Source: Elgaria multicarinata webbii
Lineage: Eukaryota > Chordata > Lepidosauria > Squamata > Anguidae
NCBI RefSeq assembly: GCF_023053635.1
Contig: NC_086188.1
Location: 198,501-262,500, forward strand
Reading direction: 5' to 3'
DNA length: 64,000 bases
Position numbers and translations under genes: made by a program. Every line of letters starts with the position of its first letter. Position 1 is the first letter of the stretch. Shown here piece after piece: positions 22,840 to 32,900 of the stretch. Below the pieces are notes generated by a model. The model was given only the letters and a program-made list of their open reading frames with translations. It was not told the DNA's origin and searched no databases.

Positions 22840-23960
22840 TCGCAGCATGAATTCCCAGGGGTCACGAACTGGAGCCTCCTCTCCATCGAGCGCGCCCGGG
22901 AGGTGCCGGAGCTGCCTGCGCCCAGTTGGAGCTGGAGCTCCCCCCCCCCCAACCAACCCGCCGCTCCTCTTCCTGCTCCTCCTCGCCCGCCCGGCCTCCC
23001 GCCCTCATGCCCGCCTTTCTGTCCTCGCCGGAGGATGGCTGCCTGATCTCCTCCTGCGCGGGGGAGCGGGGGGGGGGCGAGATCTACAGAGGCGCCCAGG
23101 GATCCCTCGCTCGCTCTCGAGAAGTGACGCGGCCATAGGTGCGGAGGGGGCTCGCCTCTCGCAGTAAACAAGCCCCAAAGTCTCGGGAGGGCAGCCGGGC
23201 GGCGAGAGCGCCAGGCGCGGCGCGTGCGGGGATCCGGGCCATTCCGCCGCCTCCCTTCGCCCATGTCGCTGCTGCTGCTCGGCATGTCTTACAAGCCAAA
23301 CTTGAACGCGCACATCGCCGCGGCGGCTCCCATCAGCCAAGGTAAGAAGGCGGCGGCGGCGGCGGCAAACTCTCGCGCTCTGCCCGCGCCTCGGTGCCGG
23401 CCTCGCGGGCATGCCGGTGGGGCGCGGCGGGCAGCGTGGCTCCCCGGGCGGAGCGCGGGCGCGGCTCCTCCGAGCTACCTGGGCGCAGAAGGGGGCGCCG
23501 CGCTCGGCTCTCGCAGAGCTGATTCATCTCCGCCATTATGCACTTTGGGGGCTGGGGGGGAGGCCTCCTCGGCCGCCTGGTGCAAAGTTTGGGTCCCAGC
23601 ACCCACCGACCCACCCACGCTCCCCGCCCCGGGCGGCTTGGAGAGGCTCCGGGCGCTTCTGCCCTGCCGTGGCCGCCACCAGCCTGGGGGCCGGGGTGGG
23701 AGGGGACCAAGCAGCGGCGGTGGAGGATCGGTCCCGGCGCCGCCGCCTCCTCCTTCCCCTCCCCCTCCATGATCGCCTCCCTAGAGCGGCTGATTGATTC
23801 GGATCAAGGAAGAGAAGGGAGCGCGCCGCGCCTCTGCGAGGGCCACTGCTGGCGGCGGGGCGCAAGTGCGCGCGGAGGAGGAGGAGACCGGAGGAGGTTG
23901 CCAAGACAAGGATGGAGGACGAGTCTAACCCAAGACGGGACCCCCACCCCACCCCAAGAA
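22840..23960 (+). promoter_or_regulatory. CDK2AP1: CpG-island promoter of CDK2AP1
   Basis: A strongly GC- and CpG-rich kilobase, against AT-rich flanks, surrounds the first coding exon. It contains GGGGGCGAG/GGGCGG-like Sp1 boxes and CGG repeats just after the first donor site (23347-23365). No TATA box is evident. The start of transcription is inferred to lie left of 23263. Confidence 0.75.
23284..23341 (+). CDS. CDK2AP1: CDK2AP1 coding exon 1
   Basis: Encodes [19 protein letters not shown] plus the first base of an Ala codon. Donor G|GTAAGA. An upstream in-frame ATG at 23263 with no stop between makes a 7-residue longer N terminus possible. Confidence 0.95.
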
Positions 23961-26900
23961 CTGGGGGGCACTAGCACACGTGCTCGCAGGCATCATTTCT
24001 GGAATCCACTCCTCTTCCTGGAGACTCGCCAAGAGCAGAGCTTGTGTGTTCACATCGCACTTATGGAGGCTGACTCTAGATTCAGTGCCTCTAGTATTCA
24101 GTGAGAATGACGGTAAGCGTCCCCAGGACTGTCGCCTCAATGTCTCTCCATTGTTATTTTTTGTAAACGGGGCAAGACCAGCCTTCCCCCACCTGGGGAT
24201 GTGTGGAGACCCTTTCGGTGTTGGCCGGCTGCAACTCCCACCTGTTCTAGCCAGTGTAGCCCATGTTGAGGGTTGGTGGGCGGCCCCTTCTTGATCTGGC
24301 CATTGGTGCATCTTCTGGCCGCTGGTGTTTCTTCAGGGTCTCTCCCGCCTGGGGTCTTCTTTTCTGTGGAAGTGGGTGTGGGTGTCTCCCAGCCCCGCCT
24401 GCCTTCAAAGTGACTTCTGAGACGGGCAGGGTCTCCGCTTGTTGGCTGTGGCAGCGCTGCAGCGAAGCCTTGACTGAGTGTACCGAGCGTGTTTTGCCAA
24501 TGTCTGCTTACTGTTCACACATATGCCGTTGCCCCGACCCATCAAAGGATGCTCATGTGCATGTGAACGGTCCCCTACCCAAGCCCAAGCCGGCTGGAGA
24601 GATAAGATGCCTCATCGACTGGACCTTTGACTCTGTTCACTTGCAGCGTTCATTTGCGACGTCTGTTGTTTCTGTGCAAACACGGAAATTGCGTAACATG
24701 AATGCGGAACAGGCACAAAAAGCAGGCACATTTTCAAGACGTGTAAAACAATGCACTTTTCCCCAGAGACTACCAACGTGAAAGGGTGCATTTCTTTAGA
24801 ATTTGTGTTGGTTGGTTTTCAAATGCACATTTTTCTGTGGTTCAAGAATTTGCCAACCCTTTGGTGGGAGAGCGCTTGCGCCTGCGTTCGTTCCGGGTTG
24901 CGAACGTGGACGAAATTAAGAAGCCCCGTGAGCTTCAGCTGCACTCCCTTTATCGCCGAGCTCCTCCTTTGCTAACGCGGTGCCCTCCAAATGTGTTGGA
25001 CTGCAACTGCCATCGTTCCCAGTTAGTGTTGGCCATGCTGGAGGGGCATGCTGGGAGTTGCAGTCCAGCACCCTGGGAAGGCACCCAGTCAGAGAAGGAA
25101 AAGTTAAAATGATCATTGGTGCAAAAGAAATGCTTTTCGACTCTCCTTCGCTTTCCTTTTACAACTTCCTTTCGCTTCTGATTGTCTTTCTGTAGTTTTG
25201 CTCTCTTCTGTCATTTTTCTTTCTCTTTCTTAATCCATTTTGCCTCCCCCCCTTTCCTTCCCCTTCCCTCCTTTGGCTTTTCTCTTTCTTTTGACTTTCC
25301 CTTTCTCTTCAACAGTTCCACCGCTGCCCTGCAAAGCTGCTTTCAGTTTAACTTTGTGCCTGGTTAAAAGGTGGCAATATCTAGTAGTGTATTAGGTTTT
25401 GTGGTCGTCCTAACTTATTCTGGAATTATTCTGACCATAACTGAAAGGACGCACAAAGCTTCTACAGGGAGTGGATGGAAAAATTCCATTGGCCGCTCAG
25501 GTTGCCACATTCTTTTGCTGGCCCTGCTCCTGTGCCTTTAACAACAGTTTAATAACAGAAATTTCACCTGTGATTCTCCCTACCACCACTTCATTGCTTT
25601 ATCTCCAGGCCAGGAAAAACTTCAGTTGCTTAATTTTGGGGTTTCTCTTAAAGCACAGGAGCAGTAAAAACACATACTTGGCAGCTCTGTTTGCACTACC
25701 AATAGTACAAATGTTCTTAAAGATACAGAGGTTTAACTATTTAGTGGTGTTCTTATTCAAAGAAGAGAAACACCCTTGTTTGATTTATTTTTTAAACAAA
25801 TAAGCACGTAATTTCCTTCTGCCTGGCACCCTCAGCCACTAGGTGGTAACATGGCGCTTTAGAGGAACCTGCTGCTTGAACACAGCTGCTCCCCAGGATC
25901 TCGAGCAGAGAAGGGACTATTCCACTGCCTGTGAATGGGGAGAGCCCTTTATCTAGAGAAGCTGGAGTTTCAACCTGGGACCTTCTGCATGCAAAACAGG
26001 AGCTCAAGCGCTGAGGCGTGGCCTCTCCCTGCCTTGGGCTGGCCCTACCATGAGGCCGAGGGAGGCATTTGCCTCAGGCGGCAGATAACCGAGAGGCAGA
26101 GGCAGCAGCACAGTTTTGGAGTGGAGAGAGCTGTGTGCTGTGGCGCCTGCATCTTGCCCCGTGTGCCAGTGTGCTGCCTTCTGAGGCCGTGTAGGATGTG
26201 CTGCCGCCTTGCCAGTGCTGAAGAAAAGCTTCTGGTGTACGTGGAATGGGAGTGGGCACCATCTTGTTCCTCCTGTTAGGGAGCAAAATGTCTTGGCCTG
26301 CCCTGGTTCAATCCCGCCTCCTCGTAAGTCAAGGTTGCAAAGAAGGTTTGAGGCGACAGAGCCCATCGTCCCGGACTATTGGGCATGTTGGCTGGGCCTG
26401 AAGGGAGTTGTAGTCCCAAACATCTGGAGAGCACCTGGATGGGGAAGGCTGAGTGAAGCTGTGAAGGCTTGTTAGGGGTCACCTATGCTAACAGGCTGGC
26501 CTGATGGGCCGTCGTTAGCCTCTGGGGATGGCTGGATGTGGCTTGCCAGAGCTGCTGGGCCATGTCTCAGGGCAGGGAGGGAGCGCCATCCACCGGGATG
26601 TTCCACACGGGCCCCATTGAAAACGAGGAGGGACCGCCCAAGGGGGCAAGGCTCTCCCGTGGCGCTGGTGCAGGGAAACGCCCCAGCGAGCCGGAAGCTG
26701 CTTCAGTTCCGGCGTCACTGCTTGAGTGCCCTGCCGCTTGGGGAGTGGTTCTGTGGGCTTGCGTGCCTGGCCCTGCGGTCGATTCTGCCTCAGTGTTGGG
26801 ACGATCCGAAGGCCCCAAGATGAGAAATCTCCTTTCTTTTCGTAGGATTATAGAACAGTATAGTTGGAAGGAGCCTCTAAGGCCATCGAGTCCACCCCCC

Positions 26901-29900
26901 TGCTCAGTGCAGGAATCCACCTCAAAGCATCCCTGACAGATGGCTGTCCAGCTGTCTCTTGAAGGCCTCCAGTGTGGGAGAGGCCACCACCTCCCTAGGG
27001 AACTGGTTCCATGGTTGTACTGCTCTAACAGTCAGGAAGTTTTTTCCTGCTGTCCAGCCGGAATCTGGCCTCCTGTCACTTGAGCCCATTATTCCGTGTC
27101 CTGCACTCTGGGAGGATAGAGAAGAGATCCTGGCCCTCCTCTGTTTTTGCAGAGGGAAAGCCAGGCCCTGAACGAGACGCATCTCAGAGCGAGGGCTGCG
27201 GTAGCGGCATCTCTGGGGCTCCAGGGGACGCCCAGCCTTTTCACTTGACTGCAGCTCCGGATCTTGGGCCAGAATCCCACGTTCCCCAGCCCCTCCCGCT
27301 CTCCACCATTTCCTTTTGTCCTGCCTTTGGGATGGCAGAGTAATTGTGACATTGGGAGTGAGCTGGGTGTGAGCGAGAACACCGTCCGCTACATCCAAGA
27401 GAGGCCGGGGATGACTCTCTCCAAATCTGTTCTTCTCTTTAACCTGGGAATAATTATGGGGGGTGGGGGGTGTTTGAAAGACAGACAGAGCGGAGGCTGC
27501 TGCGCAGCTGTGCTCAGGGACGCCCGTTTCACCTGTGCCACGACTCCTTGCACGCCATCATGCTTTTTCTAGAGGAGCAGCTCTCTGTGGAGCGTGGCCA
27601 GAGGGGAGCTCTCATCCGTTTCCAAAATGGTGCCTGTGCCTGCTTTGTGTACCAGCCTTCCCTCTCTCTCGCTCGCTCGTGGTGCTAATGCCAGCACCCT
27701 GGCTGAAGGCCAAGGCAGGGAGACAAAGGAGCGCTGGAATCACTCCGAGTCGCAGCGGTCTGCCGGCAGAGGCTCTCGCCCCCCCCTCGCCCCGGAGGAA
27801 GCGCGTTTGGATGGCCGGGGCTGGTGGGGGGCCCTTCATGCATCCAGATGAGAAGCTTCCCTCTTCACGCAGACACAAACACACGCTCCAAACATTCAGG
27901 CGTGTGACTCGGGCTTGGCTTCCAAACCTGAAGTCCGGTTTTGTGTGTGTGTGAGTGTCCCCCCGTCCGTGTCCTTAGGTAAAAAAGCAACCCACGCTGC
28001 AGAAGGCCCAGGGAGCAACTGGGCTGCCCTTCAGTTTTTTGGCCCCCATGTTGTGTTTTTTGAAGCCTGCAGAAAGATTGTCTGTTGAATTTCATTAGGC
28101 AGGTGTCAAAAGACGCAAAGAAACAATTAAAACGCAACGGGAGGGAGGGAAGGAAGGAAGGAAGGGCAGCAGCAGCAGCCTAAACTCAAACATGGAGGGC
28201 CTGGAGACATCCTGAACTGTCGGTGGCCTTCAGTGCCCTGTGGGCAGCGCTGGGTCTGGAACGTTTGGGTACCAAGAAAGCCGTGTCCCCCAACTCGGTG
28301 CCTTTCCATGCTGGCTGGGGATGGTGGGAGTTGTAGTGCCACCTATTTGGAGGAAGCCAGTTGGGGCAGGCTGCCAGGTTGCTAGAGGCAACAGCTGCAG
28401 CATCGACGCCGAGGCTTTGGGGGGCTTCTGGCCTTGCTGCTGTTGATTTCCCACCCCACTTCCAGGGTTCCCCCTAGCAAGGGGGAAGGAGGCATCTCCG
28501 CTGACGTTTGCACGAAGGAAAAACGTGGCAGATGTGGATGGGCAGGGGTGGGCCACGACCTTGCTTAAGAGCGCGTGACCTTGATACCGGCTCCAGCCAC
28601 TGCCCCCACCCACATTTTCTCCCATCACTCTTCACCATTTCGGGTTGCCAACCTTCTTTCATAGATACTGCTCCTGTGTCTATGACAGCAGCCCAACGCG
28701 TGGAAACTAAGCAGGCAAAGCAGGGCGATGAAGCAGTGGGGAAAGTGAGCTTCTGTGTATCAGGGCTGCTGTTGGAGGCACAGGGCAGCTCCCGGCGGAA
28801 CAACAAGCCCAAAGAAAAACTGGCCCGCTCCATTGCCGTTCTGGTCCCGTTCTCCTGGGTCTCCTGGCAACTACGGGGCACATTTTATTCTAGCCGGGCT
28901 CCTGAGCTCTGCTAGCCTCTGCGGAGTCGATTGCATGAGAGGGAAAAATTCAGCCACGGAATCTACAGCCTTGTGCTGGGAAAGAAAGTCAGCAGCTGTT
29001 GAATTTCTGCCTGTTGTTTGGGGGCTAAAAGCGCACGAGCCCCTGCCAGAGAAGATGGTGGGAACCCTGGCGAGAAAAGCACGACGCCGGTTGTGCAATC
29101 GCCCACGCGGCGGTTGATGGAAAGCGGGGTCCCAGAAAGGTTCTGTGATGGACACCTCTATCCAGGAGCTGACTGGCCAGAGAAGTTGCCTTTTTGGAAG
29201 CAACATTAAAACTTTCAACCAGCTTGATGACAATAAAACACCCCATAAAATCAAATAAGGACAAGAGAGCAGCTGAAGAGAAATATCAACTGTTCTAAAC
29301 AACAACCACCCACCATCGCATGATCAGCAAGAAAATAATTGCTTATCATATAAAAAGGAACAATTCAGGATGTTTTCCCTTTTGCCTGCAGAGGCCTGCT
29401 GGGAGCGAACTGTTTTCTGCTATCTTCCTTAGACTTGAAAGGTAACCAGGCCTCACTGAGGAAAAGGCTTCCGTAATGAGGGTGCAAGCACTAGAAAGGC
29501 CCTGGAAGTCTGAGCCCGGTAGAGGCTCCCCCCAAAGCAATCTTGTCCTGGACAAAGATTCCACGACAGCGGATCAACTAGTGATCCGGGTGGGGGAAGC
29601 TTTTTCTCCACTTGGCATCTTTGCTCAAGACATCTTTGCTCAGTGGGTTCCTCCTGGTGGTGTGAATTGGGGCATGCCACGCTGGGGAGCGTTTGCGGGA
29701 AAGCAGGGCGGTGTGGCACCCGTGGACGAGCGACCGCCAGAGTCCGTAAAGGGCCGAGGAGGCGGACGGAGAGGCCGTACGAATGCCTGTGGCTGGACTT
29801 ATGCAAGTGCGCTGACAAGCTGTGGGCCGGATCCTTCTGGCAGGGAGAGCCAGCGCTGCCTGGGCTCTGGCAGCCTCAGGACAGGGCCTTGCTTTGGATG

Positions 29901-32900
29901 CCCTCTAGCTACCCAGGAGTCATGAAGCAAAAGGGGGTGGGGGGAGGCTGAGTCTCGCTAGAGCTGGCGTCCAGGGTCGGCAGGGCTGGGCACCTGCTGA
30001 TGGCCCACCCACCCCTGGCAAGACACCCCCCCTGCAGTGGCCCTGCCTCCTCTTCCTCAGAAGGGCCCCCTCCCGGCCACTATGGGGCTTAGGTAAGACG
30101 TCCTCGGGGTGGGGTGGGGTCCTGTGTTTGGCTTCCCTTCCTTCCAGCCTCCCTCCAGCTGGGCTGAGCTGGCGCAGCTAGGGAGGCGGCCATCTGCATG
30201 GCGCATGGGGGCCCTGGCACTGCAGCCAAATCCAGCCTTCCCCCCCCTCCCCGCCGCCTTTTGTTCTCGAGGCTCGTTGCAGCAGCAGCAGCGCTGATAA
30301 GGCGCTCTCTGCCATCCCTGCTGCTATGTCTTATTACATGTTCGAGGCAGATGGCAAAGGCACAGGTAAACCGACTCCCCCCCCCCACACACACACACGT
30401 GCGCGGGCTGCTTGGTCTTTGGTTGGGGGAGGCGGTCGCCTCCGGGACCCAGTAGCAGCCTCGAATGCAAGCTGTGCTGTTGCGGGGGGGCACCTGCCCC
30501 GGGGCATGGGTGGGAGATGCGCTTGTGCACCCCCTTCCTCCCCTGCAGCCCTGTGGGCTTCCTTCTGGGCTCTTTTGCCCCCTTCGTGAGCCTGGCGGGG
30601 GGAGCCCCGCTTCAGCGGAGGGAAGGCTCTTGCTCAGTGCCAGGGAGGCCCAGCTTTGCATGCAGGCAGCCTTTCCGGGGGCAACTGGGGAAGACCCGGA
30701 GAGCCACGGCTGCCATCCGGTGCCGACACTACTGGCTCGACGGACCGTGGGCCTGACTCGGTCTAAGACAGCTTCTGAATTAGCCCTTTATGTGGAGCCA
30801 TGAGGACTGGGATCTTGCTTTTCTTTCAGGCCGTGCTTTGCAGGCACGGGGCCTCTGGCTCCGGCCGTGGCCTCTCCAGGGAGGCCTCGGAAAGGCCCCT
30901 CTAAAACCCGGGGAGGTCTTGCTGCCCGTCGGTGTGGGCACGAAGGAGTTAGCTGGCCCTGGATGGAGCAGCGCCCTGCATTTCCAAGGCCTCTCGCTGC
31001 TTCCCATGGTCTGCATGGGCCGAGCCGCACAGCAGGACCTACCTGTGCCCACCTGCTGTCTTTGACAGGGGCCAGGCGGGCCTGGAAGCCAATTCCTTGG
31101 AGGAACAGTGGGAAGAGCTGGATGCGGCTAGCCAGGAGACAGGGAGGCGTGCTAGCAGTATTCCAGGAGCTGAAAGGCCGTCCTGCAGGGACACAGCAGA
31201 GTCACCCTCTGCTGCTCCGGAGGGCAGGGCTAGAGTCAATGGGTGGGAATGACAGGGAAGCGGATTTCGGCTAGGCATTAGGAGCAACGTCCAAACAGCG
31301 CTCTCTCTTTGGCAGTGGTGTCAGCTGGCCTCGGGAGCTGCGGGGTCCGCTGGAAGGGGGCAAGTGGATGCCGGAGGGCCACCCGTCAGGGGCGCTGCAG
31401 CTGCACTGCAGGGCTGGGCTGGGCTGGGCTGGGTAAGGCAGCCCCTGAGGTTCCCTCCAACCATGGGGCTCCATGAGCAAGAGGTAGCAAGGCAGGGAAG
31501 AGTCCAGCATCGCTCCACAGGATCTAAGGGCTGTTTACGGAAGGAAGAAAATAGGTGCTGCTATTCTCCCCCCTCCCCACAAAATGTACATTAACCTGCA
31601 TTGCCGTCTGCCTCACTTGGGAACCGCTCTCATTTCTTCCTTTCTTTTCTCCAAAGCCGGGAGCGTCCACTCTCCGTCCACAAGCATGGCGGGGGCGGGG
31701 CAGTACAGGCAGCTGATCAATGACTATGGGCCGCCGTCTCTGGGCTACACGCAAGGAGTGCAGGTAAGGAGTCTGGCCGGGCCTGAGCGTTACGGCCGGG
31801 GCCTGAGTGTCGCTTTCACATGTTGAGACCTTGGTCTTGTTTTCATCACCCCATTAAAATGAACCTGATGCTGTCTGGATAGAGGGGATATTTTGGAACG
31901 GCTGCATTCCGTGATTGTAGGCTGACCCTATGAAAAGGAGGACAGGGCTCCTGTATCTTTAACAGTTGTATTGAAAAGGAAATTTCAGCGGGTGTCCTTT
32001 GTATATAAGCGGAACCTGGTGAAATTCCCCTCTTCATCACCACAGTTAAAGCTGCAGGTGCCCTGCCCTCTTTTAAATCTGGCCACTCTAGTATAGCTCC
32101 TGCAGCTTTAACTGTGGTGATGAAGAGGGACTTTCAGCAGGTTCTCCATATATACAAAGGACACCTGCTGAAATTCCCTTTTCTATGCAACTGTTAAAGA
32201 TATAGGAGCCCTGTTCTCCTTTTCATAGGGTCACCCTGCGTGATTGGGAGGCTGTGCAGTTTGAGGAGACAGGGCCCTTGGTGCAGGTTGGGATTTGCAG
32301 TGCAATCCTCTATGTGTCTACTCAGAAGTAAGTACCACTGAGTTTGGTGAGACTGACTCTCAGGTCAGGCATAGGGCTACAGCCTTTGGGGTTCAAGCGG
32401 GTGCCTGTTTCAGCTGGAACTGGTTCTGCCTTGTCTTTGGCCGTTCTTCAGCCTTGCGGAACCTGCGCTGTTTTGAGGTCTACCAACCAAAATTCAGGTG
32501 CAAAAACAGTGACTTAGGTAGAGGAGGAAATATGCTGAGAACTGTATGTCAGAAACCCTTGCCAATCGATTGCAAATCACCAAGAGCTTTACCAGCAGAT
32601 GTGATCTACCGTCAGTCTGTTTCTGCATTATAAGAAATGAGAGGACAGGTCTCTGCCCCTAGGGGGAGACAATCTAGAAAACGATACAACAGTGAAAACG
32701 GGAAGTGGAGGCTGAGTCAGCAGAAGTGCTTGTGGCTGCTGTAGTTCTGTGTATCTTGACTTCGGTTCAATACAGGACGTGGACTACGGAGGAGGGTAGA
32801 AAGAACTCCCTTCTAAACTTGATGATGCTGAAGTGAGTTCAGCGGGCTTTACTTCCTGGTAAACAACAACATGGCTTCTGCTGAACACCCTTCTCCACTG

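Larger units (their letters stand above)
23342..31656. other. CDK2AP1: CDK2AP1 intron 1
   Basis: An 8.3-kb GC-rich intron. It holds the rest of the CpG island, MITE fragments (24985, 26385, 28291), a CR1 LINE 3' end (26849-27165) and further retroposon pieces (25850-26010, 30590-30785), plus a candidate alternative first exon at 30326-30365. Many long open frames here follow from GC richness and match nothing I know. Confidence 0.7.

Noticed and set aside
22684-24104. Many long open frames on both strands around CDK2AP1 exon 1
   Set aside because: CpG-island sequence is poor in stop codons. Only the short frame MSYKPNL... matches a known protein.
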